A DNA stretch of 15,508 nucleotides, taken from assembly GCA_031255075.1 (NCBI GenBank), contig JAIRTF010000193.1, positions 1-15,508 on the forward strand, in the 5' to 3' direction. A model generated the notes under the pieces. That model did no database searches, was not told where the DNA came from, and saw only the letters and a list, made by a program, of their open reading frames with translations. Every line of letters begins with the position of its first letter. Position 1 is the first letter of the stretch. The position numbers and the translations under genes are program-made. Below are positions 7,511 to 14,244 of the stretch, in pieces. The stretch is from Bifidobacteriaceae bacterium (GTDB taxonomy: Bacteria > Actinomycetota > Actinomycetes > Actinomycetales > WQXJ01).

Positions 7511-7972
7511 ATGACCAGTTCGCCGTATACCCAAAGCAACTTCCCACCCCCGCCCGCACCAGTACCAGCGGTAGGTTCCAACCCCAGCCCAGCCGCAGAT
7601 CAGGTGACGGAGGCCGCTGAGGAGGCAGCGGCATCGAACAGGGCAGTGTTGGACTCCCCGGCGCTACCGACCGCCGCCGATGTCGAGGAGGCGCTCCGCG
7701 ACGTGATTGACCCTGAACTGGGTATCAACGTGGTTGATCTGGGGTTGCTTTACGGCGTCCACATTGATGCCGAAGGCCGCGCCACTGTCGATATGACCCT
7801 GACCTCCGCCGCCTGCCCGCTCACCGGGTTGATCGAATCGCAAGCCGCAGCGGCCGTGGAAGGCCTGGTCACAGGCGTAGAAATCAACTGGGTGTGGAAC
7901 CCGCCGTGGGGGCCGGACCGGATCACCGCCGATGGCCGTGAGCAGCTTCGCGCCATCGGCTTCAACGTCTAA
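7511..7972 (+). CDS. sufT: SufT-like DUF59 (MIP18) metal-sulfur cluster assembly factor
   Basis: This is a 153-residue protein from ATG 7511. Residues about 56-153 form the DUF59/MIP18 domain, with VIDPELGINVVDLGLLYGV, then MTLTSAACPL (Cys102), and the C-terminal WVWNPPWGPDRITADGREQL. Proteins of this type help deliver Fe-S clusters to targets and usually close the actinobacterial suf operon (the mycobacterial equivalent is Rv1466). The first 50 or so residues are rich in Pro, Ala, Ser and Glu and look disordered. The in-frame region upstream lies inside sufU and is less plausible as coding. A GGAAGG precedes the ATG at about ten bases. The gene ends 55 bases before the convergent lipoprotein gene. 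Confidence 0.92.
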   Translation: MTSSPYTQSNFPPPPAPVPAVGSNPSPAADQVTEAAEEAAASNRAVLDSPALPTAADVEEALRDVIDPELGINVVDLGLLYGVHIDAEGRATVDMTLTSAACPLTGLIESQAAAAVEGLVTGVEINWVWNPPWGPDRITADGREQLRAIGFNV

Positions 7973-7988
7973 GCGGGTCTTCCCGGCG

Positions 7989-8028
7989 GCCGGCTGCTTG
8001 GTTCCGCGTGGGCCAGCAGCGGGCCGGC
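7989..8028. terminator. Dyad between convergent sufT and lipoprotein gene, possible bidirectional terminator
   Basis: GCCGGC occurs at 7989-7994 and again at 8023-8028. Inside it, GCTGCT-T-GG (7993-8001) can pair with CC-AGCAGC (8013-8020) around an 11-base loop. The alternatives overlap, and there is no T-tract on either strand. It fills the 55-base gap where two transcripts converge and touches the stop codon of the minus-strand gene. Confidence 0.4.
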
Positions 8029-9074
8029 TAGTTCTGAGTGCCGAGGCGGGAGTTGTTGTAGGCGTCCTGAGCTTGGACCAAAATGCCGACCAACTGTTCG
8101 GCCCGGGTTTTGTCAGCCGCGCTGATCTCAACGCCCTCAACGCCCAGCAGACTCTCAATCCCAGGGATGTCAAACGTGATCTGAGGCGGAATGGCACCGG
8201 GGTAGAGGCCGGCCAGTTCCTGAACCCTTTCCATGGTCAGGTCGTCGCCAAGGTTGGCGGCGGCCTCATCCAGGGCCGCGTACTGCTCGGCGTCAAAGTT
8301 GGGGCAGGCACCTAACAGTGTCCGCAGCTGATCCGGGGTGGTGTCGCCGGGCAGGATGGCCTCAGGCATGGTCAGAAATTCGTCCGCCACCGGTTCGGCC
8401 GGATCGGCCAGATCGGGATAGCCGTTTTCGCGGGCGCAGGCGATCCAGCGATTGGTTGAATCAAACATGACCTGTTTGACGATCATCTCCTCTTCCGGAT
8501 CCGGTGGCAACTGGTCGTAGACCGGTTCGGTGTAGCCGGACTGCTCCAGACAGCTGATAAACACTTCGGTGTAGTCGGTCTGATCCACAATCAGATAGCG
8601 AATCTCGGAGGCTTCGTTCATCCTGGCCTGGTTGGCGATCTCCCATGGGATCTCTTCGCCTTCAATGATCACCGTTCTGCCGTCTGGGGAGTACTTCCAG
8701 GTCAGGGAAGGGTCATAGTCTTTGGCCAGATCGATTAACTGGTCTTCTACCAGGGCTTTGTCCAGTGCCTCGACCACTTGGTCGCCGGGGAAAATGTGGC
8801 GCCCAGAGCCAAGGTCATAGGCGTAGGCCCGCGAGGGTTCAAAGCTCAACAGGATTTGCCCTTGGCTGTCTTCCAGAGGTTCTTCGACGGCCGGCACCCC
8901 AGCTGCTTTGAGACAGCTGACCATCGCTTTGGCGGCCTCCGGCTGAGTTGCCCCGGCGGTTGGTGTGACTGTCGGATCAGGCGGCGTCTCTTCAGGCTTG
9001 GTGCAGCCGGTCAGAGCCAGCGCGGCGGCTGTTACGGCTCCCAGCGCTGGGGTCATCAACCGGGTTCGCTTCAT
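8028..9074 (-). CDS. Putative lipoprotein with repeated C-x4-G motifs (paralogue 1)
   Basis: This is a 348-residue predicted lipoprotein of unknown function. It has a basic N-terminus, a hydrophobic stretch and a lipobox LTGC with Cys24, then a Thr/Pro-rich linker to about residue 45. Four further cysteines (54, 175, 213, 257) are shared with the neighbouring paralogue. Three of them head a repeated motif: C54-x4-G-V-P, C175-x4-G-Y-T-E-P and C213-x4-G-Y-P. Other shared blocks are YDPSL.W.YS.DG, LIVDQTD.TE, PEAILPGD, LRTLL.ACPNFD and PPQI.FDIPGI. I chose ATG 9074 because AGAGAGG (9080-9086) lies five bases upstream and it gives a clean signal peptide; a TTG at 9101 would add nine residues. It is probably co-transcribed after the 9113-10186 gene. 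A surface or binding role is only inference. Confidence 0.8.
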   Translation of the reverse strand: MKRTRLMTPALGAVTAAALALTGCTKPEETPPDPTVTPTAGATQPEAAKAMVSCLKAAGVPAVEEPLEDSQGQILLSFEPSRAYAYDLGSGRHIFPGDQVVEALDKALVEDQLIDLAKDYDPSLTWKYSPDGRTVIIEGEEIPWEIANQARMNEASEIRYLIVDQTDYTEVFISCLEQSGYTEPVYDQLPPDPEEEMIVKQVMFDSTNRWIACARENGYPDLADPAEPVADEFLTMPEAILPGDTTPDQLRTLLGACPNFDAEQYAALDEAAANLGDDLTMERVQELAGLYPGAIPPQITFDIPGIESLLGVEGVEISAADKTRAEQLVGILVQAQDAYNNSRLGTQN

Positions 9075-9079
9075 CTCGA

Positions 9080-9086
9080 CCTCTCT
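9080..9086 (-). promoter_or_regulatory. Ribosome binding site for the downstream lipoprotein gene
   Basis: On the minus strand AGAGAGG precedes ATG at 9074 by five bases, fixing that start over the upstream TTG at 9101. Confidence 0.55.
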
Positions 9087-9093
9087 TGTAGTT

Positions 9094-9107
9094 GCCGTCA
9101 AAACGGC
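9094..9107 (-). other. Small hairpin between the two lipoprotein genes
   Basis: GCCGT and ACGGC form a 5-bp stem around a 4-base loop in the 38-base gap between the tandem genes. It is too weak to call a terminator; attenuation or RNA processing is possible. Confidence 0.3.
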
Positions 9108-9112
9108 TGCTA

Positions 9113-10186
9113 TCAGCCTACGGCCTGTTCGTCCCCAACAGACGTGGTCACGCTCCCGTAGTATTCCCGTTCGGCTTCGCCCAGGATCTCCAGCAGTTCC
9201 TCTACCCGGGCCCGTTCTGCCGGGCTCACGTCAGCATCTTCACTGAAACCGAACATGTCAATCCCAGGAATGTCAAAGCTGATTTGCGGCGGCACAGCGC
9301 CCGGGAACTGTTCCATCAGGTCCATCATGTCATCGACCGATCCATGCTCACCCACTTCCGTGAAGGCCGCTTCCAAGGCTTTGTACTGTTCAGGGTCGAA
9401 GTTGGGGCAGGCAGCCAGCAGGGTGCGTAACTCCGCCGGCAGCATGTCGCCTGGCAGGATCGCTTCCGGGAAGGTCTGGTAGTTGTCGGCTTTGGCCGGC
9501 GTGGGATCTGCCAGATTCGGGTAGCCGTTCTGGCGGGCACATTTGATCCACCGTTCGGCGGAGGCGAACATCATCTGTTTGGAGGGCAGTTCAATGGCCT
9601 CCGCGGAAAAGTCTCCAGAGGTTGGTTCGGTGTACCCGGTTTGGTCCAAGCATTCGACAAACGCTTCGGTGTGGTCCGTCTGGTCCACGATCAGATAGAA
9701 GTTCTCTTTCTGGATCTCTTGCCGCAGCCGCTCGGCTTCCTCCCAGGAGACTTCTTTGCCGTCAATGATTTGATGTTCGCCGTCTTCGGAGTACTCCCAG
9801 TTCAGTGACGGGTCATACTTGGCGGCCAGCTTGATCAGGGCGTCGTAGTTGCGTTCAAACTGCTCCTCGGACATGTCTCCATCGCCCACGTTGATCGAGT
9901 GTCCAGTTCCCAAGTTGTAGGCATGTGGCACCGCGTTGTCAAAGGCCATCGCGATTTGGCCCTCTTCGTCTTCCCAAGGTTCCTCTTTGGCGGGGATGCC
10001 GGCATCGTTGAGGCACCGGACCATGGCTTTGGCTCGCTCCGGTTGGCTTTCGGCATCCGAGTTCTGGTCGGAGCCGTTCTTGTCCAGGCTGGCCACATCC
10101 GGTGGTCCACTGCTGCAACTGGCCAAGACCAGCATTCCGGCTGCCAGGGGTGCCGCCACCCGGAGCGCTACACGGATTCGCCTCAT
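9113..10186 (-). CDS. Putative lipoprotein with repeated C-x4-G motifs (paralogue 2)
   Basis: This is a 357-residue predicted lipoprotein and a tandem paralogue of the gene downstream. The signal peptide is MRRIRVALRVAAPLAAGMLV followed by lipobox LASC (Cys24), then a Ser/Asp-rich linker. Conserved cysteines are 58, 179, 216 and 260. The three repeats read C58-LNDAGIP, C179-LDQTGYTEP and C216-ARQNGYP, each with Cys and Gly five residues apart, preceded by an aromatic or hydrophobic residue three positions before the Cys. After LADP come PEAILPGD, LRTLLAACPNFD and PPQISFDIPGI. The mature part is acidic. I do not recognise a named family. It is the first gene of a probable two-gene operon, divergent from the gene at 10297. 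Confidence 0.8.
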   Translation of the reverse strand: MRRIRVALRVAAPLAAGMLVLASCSSGPPDVASLDKNGSDQNSDAESQPERAKAMVRCLNDAGIPAKEEPWEDEEGQIAMAFDNAVPHAYNLGTGHSINVGDGDMSEEQFERNYDALIKLAAKYDPSLNWEYSEDGEHQIIDGKEVSWEEAERLRQEIQKENFYLIVDQTDHTEAFVECLDQTGYTEPTSGDFSAEAIELPSKQMMFASAERWIKCARQNGYPNLADPTPAKADNYQTFPEAILPGDMLPAELRTLLAACPNFDPEQYKALEAAFTEVGEHGSVDDMMDLMEQFPGAVPPQISFDIPGIDMFGFSEDADVSPAERARVEELLEILGEAEREYYGSVTTSVGDEQAVG

Positions 10187-10201
10187 CTGCTTTCAGTCCT
10201 T

Positions 10202-10249
10202 CCGGTCCCCGTGGACCAAATCAGCCGGTCAGCCGTCGCGCCGGACCGG
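10202..10249. promoter_or_regulatory. Cluster of CCGGTC/GACCGG and GGTCC/GGACC inverted repeats, possible operator
   Basis: The divergent intergenic region holds GGTCC-CCGT-GGACC (10204-10217) and CCGGTC (10225-10230) facing GACCGG (10244-10249), plus another CCGGTC at 10202-10207. These could be regulator half-sites or leader hairpins of the lipoprotein mRNA. GC-rich dyads arise easily by chance here. Confidence 0.3.
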
Positions 10250-10256
10250 TTTGGAG

Positions 10257-10287
10257 AGTCTACCCAACGGACCTGAGCGGCTAAGCT
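10257..10287. promoter_or_regulatory. Possible divergent promoters for the lipoprotein pair and the 10297 gene
   Basis: On the minus strand TAGACT (10262-10257) fits TANNNT for the lipoprotein operon, with no good -35. On the plus strand TAAGCT (10282-10287) has TCTACC 17 bases upstream and ends nine bases before the ATG at 10297. That spacing would give a leaderless or nearly leaderless transcript and agrees with the weak ribosome binding site there. Confidence 0.3.
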
Positions 10288-10296
10288 GGGGCGCCT

Positions 10297-11112
10297 ATGG
10301 AATCTCTGCCTGACGGTGTCTACCTGCTGACCTCGGCCGCGGACACTGCCATCAGCCGCATGATCCGTTTCGGCATGGGTGCCGAACACGGCCACCTGAC
10401 GGTGATCCTGATAGAGGACGGCCTGATCAAGGCCTATTCGTTCGCGCGGCGGCGCTGGTCCACACCGATCGATGGCCGGTTTGTCGAAGAGGGCCGCGAA
10501 CGTTACACGGTGGAGGGCGGCCACTGCAGTTCGCTGGCGCTGTTCACGATCCCGGACGATGCCGCCGCCACCGTCCGCCACCGCTTGCCACGTTTCCGTC
10601 CGCTGATGGAGGCTTCGCTGTACAACTTGCCTGACGCGCTGGCCAACACCTTCGGTGCGCGCATCCCATCCACCAAAGCCCAGACCTGTGTCAGTTTTTG
10701 CGCCCTGATGTTGGGCTTGGAACGCCGCCGTGATGTGGTCCGCCTGCGGGAGGTACTGACCGCGGCCGGCGCCAAGATGGTCTACCGCGGTTCGCTGCTG
10801 GGTCTGGAAGAGTTCACCGGCCGGCGCTTTTGGGACGGCGATTCAGAGTTCTATTCCCACCGTCTGCCCAAGGCGGTGGCATTCGCCACAGTGATCTCCA
10901 GCCAGGCCAAGTCCATGGGGCGGATCGCCGCCGAATATGCGGCCGGGCGCCAACCGCGCCTTGAACCGCGTCCTCATGGCCGGGCGGCCAGACAGTTGTG
11001 GGCCAATCTGAAGCGTTCCCGCCGCGGACCGCTGGCCCGTTTGCGCGACCGCCGGGCCAGGGCAGAGAGCCAGCCGCAAGCATCGGCCCTGCGCTGGCAT
11101 TGGCGGGGTTGA
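10297..11112 (+). CDS. Probable permuted papain/NlpC-like cysteine hydrolase
   Basis: This 271-residue protein begins LPDGVYLLTSAADTAISRMI. HGHLTVILIEDGLIKAYSFA (His33) follows, then RFVEEGRERY, and later QTCVSFCALMLGL (Cys131). The order, an early His in a strand and a late Cys opening a helix, matches circularly permuted NlpC/P60-like (YiiX-type) proteins. The wording also recalls a Firmicutes family with NHVSIAL, LYSFGR and FCSQFVAYVL blocks (memory-based comparison). Such enzymes act on peptidoglycan or on amide/ester bonds, but the substrate is unknown here. No signal peptide is seen. The last 50 or so residues are very Arg-rich and could bind nucleic acid or membrane phosphates. The gene is divergent from the lipoprotein pair and convergent with parC. 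Confidence 0.6.
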   Translation: MESLPDGVYLLTSAADTAISRMIRFGMGAEHGHLTVILIEDGLIKAYSFARRRWSTPIDGRFVEEGRERYTVEGGHCSSLALFTIPDDAAATVRHRLPRFRPLMEASLYNLPDALANTFGARIPSTKAQTCVSFCALMLGLERRRDVVRLREVLTAAGAKMVYRGSLLGLEEFTGRRFWDGDSEFYSHRLPKAVAFATVISSQAKSMGRIAAEYAAGRQPRLEPRPHGRAARQLWANLKRSRRGPLARLRDRRARAESQPQASALRWHWRG

Positions 11113-11118
11113 ACCCCG
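11104..11118. terminator. Short hairpin at the convergent gene ends
   Basis: CGGGGT-TGA-ACCCCG forms a 6-bp stem with the stop codon in the loop, between the 10297 gene and the end of parC. It could slow transcription from either side, but it is small and lacks a T-tract. Confidence 0.3.
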
Positions 11119-11134
11119 GCGAGGCTGGAGCTGC

Positions 11135-13561
11135 CTAGCCGATGGCGCCTAGGTGAACCGCCAGTGGGCGGCCCGAACCGTCACGGCGAGGGTCTACTGG
11201 CGGCAATTCGGCTGGTTTGCCTGAAGGGGCCACTGCCTTGGCGGGTTCTGGTCCCACCCAGGCCAGCAACAACCGGTCCTCACCCTTCAAGAACCGCTGG
11301 CAGCGAACCCCGCCGGTGGCCCGGCCCTTCGGCGGATAGAGCTCCAACGGCGTGACTTTGGCGGCACCCGGATCGGTACCAGCCAAGGCCCGGCCAGAAC
11401 CGGCTACCGTCGCCACCACCGCCTGGTCAACCTGCTGAACGGTGCCGAAGAACAGCACCCGAACACCGGGCCCAAGCTTGATGCCAGCCATGCCGCCGGC
11501 CGCTCGCCCTTGAGGGCGGACCTTGGCGGCCTCAAAACGCAGCAACTGCGCGTCATCGGTCACAAAAACCAACCAATCGGAATCTGCGGCCGGGCCCACA
11601 CCAACTACCTGGTCGGCGGCCTTGAGTGCCACCACCTCCCATTCGTCACCCTTGGTTGGGTAATCGCCTGGAGCCAGACGCTTGACCACGCCATCGGCGG
11701 TACCCAAAGCCAGCGGGGAAGCGCCGGGCAACATAGACCCGACGCCCACCACAGTTTCCCCGGCGGCCAGGTCAAACAGTTCAGCGGCTTTGGCGCCACC
11801 AGCCAAAGATGGCGCTCCGGCCACATCCGGCAAGACCGGCAAGTCCAAACATGAGATGCGCAGAGCCCGGCCGCTTGAGGTAATAGCGGCCACGTCGCCA
11901 CGCGCGGTGGCGGCGGCTACCGACCGCACGGCATCGTGCGCGGAACGTTCACCCTCACGCGCCAACGGGCCGGCGTGAGCGGTCCTGGCCAAACGGCCGG
12001 TGGCGGATAACACCACCAAGCAGGGTGTGTCCTCCACCTCCAGCGGGGCGGCCGCAGCCCGGGCCGAAGCGCCGGTCTGGCTGGCGCCGGAGGATTCCAA
12101 CAACACCGTTCGGCGGGCGTTGCCCAAGGCGGCGGCGATCTCCATCAGTTCATCTGACACCACTGTCCGCAGGGCTTGGTCTGAGGCCAAGATGGCTTCC
12201 AACTCGGCGATCTCCCGGGTCAGCCGCTCAGCTTCGGTTTCCAACTCCAGCCGCGAATACTTGGTCAAACGGCGCAGACGCAGCTCCAAGATGTATTCGG
12301 CTTGCGCCTCTGACAGGTCAAAGACGCCCATCAGACGGGTCCGGGCGGATTGGGCATCTTCCGAACCGCGGATCACCTCAATCACTTCATCAATGTTCAA
12401 GACCGCGATCAGCAGCCCCTCCACCAGATGCTGGCGTTCGCGGCGTTGATCCAAGCGGAAGGCAGTGCGGCGGCGGACCACCTCCAGGCGGTGGCCTACA
12501 AAGACCTCCAGCAGTTCTTTGAGCCCCATAGTGCGGGGCTGGCCGTCCACCAAAGCAACGTTGTTGATGGCGAAGGATTCCTCCAACGGAGTCAACCGGT
12601 ACAACTCCGCCAGCACGCCTTCCGGGTTGAAACCGGCTTTGACCTCAATCATCAGCCGCAAACCGGCGCTGCGGTCGGTCAGATCGGTGACTGCTGCAAT
12701 GCCCTGCAAGCGCCGCGCCTGAACCTGGTCCTTGATCTTTTCGATGACCCGTTCGGGTCCAACCAAATAGGGCAACTCGGTGACTACTATGCCCATGCGG
12801 CGGCTGCGAACCTTTTCGATCTTGGCGACAGCCCTGGTGCGGAACGTTCCCCGGCCGGTGGCGTAGGCCTCCCGAATGCCATCCAGCCCAACAATCAGCC
12901 CACCGCCTGGCAGGTCCGGCCCCGGCAACAGGCGCATCAGTTCTTCGAGGGAGACTTGCGGGTTGGCCAGCAAGGTGCGGGCGGCCGCACAAACTTCCAC
13001 CAGGTTGTGGGGCGGCATATTGGTCGCCATGCCCACGGCAATCCCGGCGGCGCCGTTGACCAGCAGGTTCGGTATGGCGGCGGGCAGCACCGCCGGCTGG
13101 GTGGTGGACGAATCATAGTTCGGGACAAAGTCCACCATGTCTTCATCCAGACCATCGGTCATGGCGATGGCGGCGGCCGTGAGGCGAGCTTCGGTGTAGC
13201 GGGGCGCGGCCGGCCCGTCATCGAGCGACCCAAAGTTGCCGTGTCCGTCCACCAGCGGTAGGCGGAGGGAGAACGGCTGGGCCAGACGCACCAAAGCGTC
13301 ATAGATGGCCGTGTCGCCGTGGGGGTGGAGGCGCCCCATAACATCCCCGACCACGCGGGCGGATTTCACATGCGGTCGGTCAGGGGACAGACGCATTTGC
13401 GACATTTGATAGAGAATGCGCCGTTGCACGGGTTTGAGCCCATCGCGGGCGTCTGGTAGAGCCCGCGCGTAAATCACTGAGTAGGCGTATTCCAGGAAGG
13501 ACTGTTGCATTTCCTCCGAGACGTCTATGTCTTCGATGTGTTCGCTTTGCGTTGCCGCCAT
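11135..13561 (-). CDS. parC: DNA topoisomerase IV subunit A (ParC-like type IIA topoisomerase)
   Basis: This is the 808-residue DNA-cleaving subunit of a type IIA topoisomerase. The breakage-reunion domain begins FLEYAYSVIYARALPDARDG. The active-site tyrosine is Tyr122 in APRYTEARL, preceded by VDGHGNFGSLDDGPAA. The quinolone-binding helix reads HPHGDTAIYDALVR, with Thr84 and Asp88 at the positions of E. coli GyrA Ser83 and Asp87. The coiled-coil/tower region (EYILELRLRRLTKYSRLELE) follows, and the beta-pinwheel C-terminal domain starts near residue 510. I see no GyrA-box (QRRGGKG-like) motif in that domain, which favours a decatenating Topo IV-type enzyme over gyrase. In actinobacteria this second paralogue is variously annotated gyrA or parC. 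AAGGAAGGG precedes the ATG. No parE partner lies in the window. Confidence 0.9.
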   Translation of the reverse strand: MAATQSEHIEDIDVSEEMQQSFLEYAYSVIYARALPDARDGLKPVQRRILYQMSQMRLSPDRPHVKSARVVGDVMGRLHPHGDTAIYDALVRLAQPFSLRLPLVDGHGNFGSLDDGPAAPRYTEARLTAAAIAMTDGLDEDMVDFVPNYDSSTTQPAVLPAAIPNLLVNGAAGIAVGMATNMPPHNLVEVCAAARTLLANPQVSLEELMRLLPGPDLPGGGLIVGLDGIREAYATGRGTFRTRAVAKIEKVRSRRMGIVVTELPYLVGPERVIEKIKDQVQARRLQGIAAVTDLTDRSAGLRLMIEVKAGFNPEGVLAELYRLTPLEESFAINNVALVDGQPRTMGLKELLEVFVGHRLEVVRRRTAFRLDQRRERQHLVEGLLIAVLNIDEVIEVIRGSEDAQSARTRLMGVFDLSEAQAEYILELRLRRLTKYSRLELETEAERLTREIAELEAILASDQALRTVVSDELMEIAAALGNARRTVLLESSGASQTGASARAAAAPLEVEDTPCLVVLSATGRLARTAHAGPLAREGERSAHDAVRSVAAATARGDVAAITSSGRALRISCLDLPVLPDVAGAPSLAGGAKAAELFDLAAGETVVGVGSMLPGASPLALGTADGVVKRLAPGDYPTKGDEWEVVALKAADQVVGVGPAADSDWLVFVTDDAQLLRFEAAKVRPQGRAAGGMAGIKLGPGVRVLFFGTVQQVDQAVVATVAGSGRALAGTDPGAAKVTPLELYPPKGRATGGVRCQRFLKGEDRLLLAWVGPEPAKAVAPSGKPAELPPVDPRRDGSGRPLAVHLGAIG

Positions 13562-13577
13562 AGACCCTTCCTTGTAC

Positions 13578-13601
13578 AGCCCGTTGCTGCCCAGCCGGGC
13601 T
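13578..13601 (-). other. Hairpin in the parC leader
   Basis: AGCCCG (13578-13583) pairs with CGGGCT (13596-13601), and GCT/AGC pairs inside around a four-base loop, with a TT bulge. It lies between a TAAGGT -10-like element (13608-13603 on the minus strand) and the parC ribosome binding site, so it would fall in the 5' leader. Its role is unknown. Confidence 0.4.
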
Positions 13602-13602
13602 C

Positions 13603-13608
13603 ACCTTA
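13603..13608 (-). promoter_or_regulatory. Possible -10 element for parC
   Basis: TAAGGT on the minus strand matches TANNNT and lies about 42 bases upstream of the parC ATG. The -35 region is poor and would lie near the DnaA-box match at 13621-13629. Confidence 0.3.
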
Positions 13609-13620
13609 GCCGATTTCGCC

Positions 13621-13629
13621 TTATCCACA
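13621..13629 (+). promoter_or_regulatory. Perfect DnaA-box consensus TTATCCACA
   Basis: TTATCCACA is an exact match to the high-affinity DnaA-box consensus. It lies in the 110-base intergenic region between divergent parC and the DUF5998-like gene, next to the likely parC promoter. It is the only exact copy I noticed, so this is not a replication origin. Regulation by DnaA is inference. Confidence 0.5.
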
Positions 13630-13671
13630 GGGCAGAACTCGCTGTTCGGACCGATCTGAGAGGATTGGTTC

Positions 13672-14244
13672 ATGCTGACTGACCCGAGCCTCCGCGCCGA
13701 AGTTGAACGCGCCGGCTACTATCCCGAAATCGTGACCGAGGTGCTGGATGCGGCGCTGGCCGATGAACAGCCGGTGGCGTTCTACGTCCACTCCGACGTA
13801 GCTATTGGGGAAGGCACCATTGGGACGCACCTGACAGTCTTGGCGGTGACCGCCACGCGGTTCATCACCGCTCACGTGGATGACCTGGATGCCGATGCCG
13901 AAGGCGCAGCCTCGGTGGCAGCTTCAGTCGGCGCGGTGCCGCTGCGCCGGGTCGAATCTGTGGCGATGACCCAAATGATCGCCGACCCAGCCAGCTATAG
14001 TCCAGGTGCTGCGCCATCGGCGGCACGTTTGACGGTCACCTGGGGTGCGGGGCGGGCGATTGACCTCGCACCAGCAGACTGCGGTGACCCGGACTGCGTC
14101 TTTGACCACGGCTATTGCGGTGCTCTGACCGGCGAGGAAGTGGTGTTGCATGTCACCTCCGAGTTGAACGGTTCGGACCGGGCCGCCAAGCTGGTTGACT
14201 TCACCCGTTCACTGTCCAACGCCACCGCTCATGCCGCCGGCTGA
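13672..14244 (+). CDS. DUF5998-like conserved actinobacterial protein
   Basis: This is a 190-residue soluble protein of unknown function. It begins LRAEVERAGYYPEIVTEVLDAALADEQPVAFYVHSD and contains THLTVLAVTATRFITAHVDD, and VESVAMTQMI. A distinctive motif, CGDPDCVFDHGYCG, holds Cys137, Cys141, His146 and Cys149. From memory this resembles DUF5998, often found beside an alkaline-phosphatase-family gene as here. The Cys/His cluster could bind a metal (inference). GAGAGGA (13658-13664) lies seven bases before the ATG. The gene overlaps the start of the phosphodiesterase gene by 14 bases, which suggests an operon and possibly a joint role. Confidence 0.75.
   Translation: MLTDPSLRAEVERAGYYPEIVTEVLDAALADEQPVAFYVHSDVAIGEGTIGTHLTVLAVTATRFITAHVDDLDADAEGAASVAASVGAVPLRRVESVAMTQMIADPASYSPGAAPSAARLTVTWGAGRAIDLAPADCGDPDCVFDHGYCGALTGEEVVLHVTSELNGSDRAAKLVDFTRSLSNATAHAAG

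Noticed and set aside
12350..13261. 303-codon open frame on the plus strand
   Set aside because: It lies wholly antisense to parC, whose product has clear catalytic motifs. The antisense frame is rich in Gln/His/Gly in the way typical of shadow frames in GC-rich genes.
13621..13629. Replication origin at the DnaA box
   Set aside because: Only one exact box was noticed. There is no AT-rich unwinding region, and no dnaA, dnaN or rpmH lies nearby.
14195..14230. TTG start for the phosphodiesterase
   Set aside because: It would enlarge the overlap with the DUF5998-like gene and has no ribosome binding site. ATG 14231 is simpler, though it also lacks a clear one.
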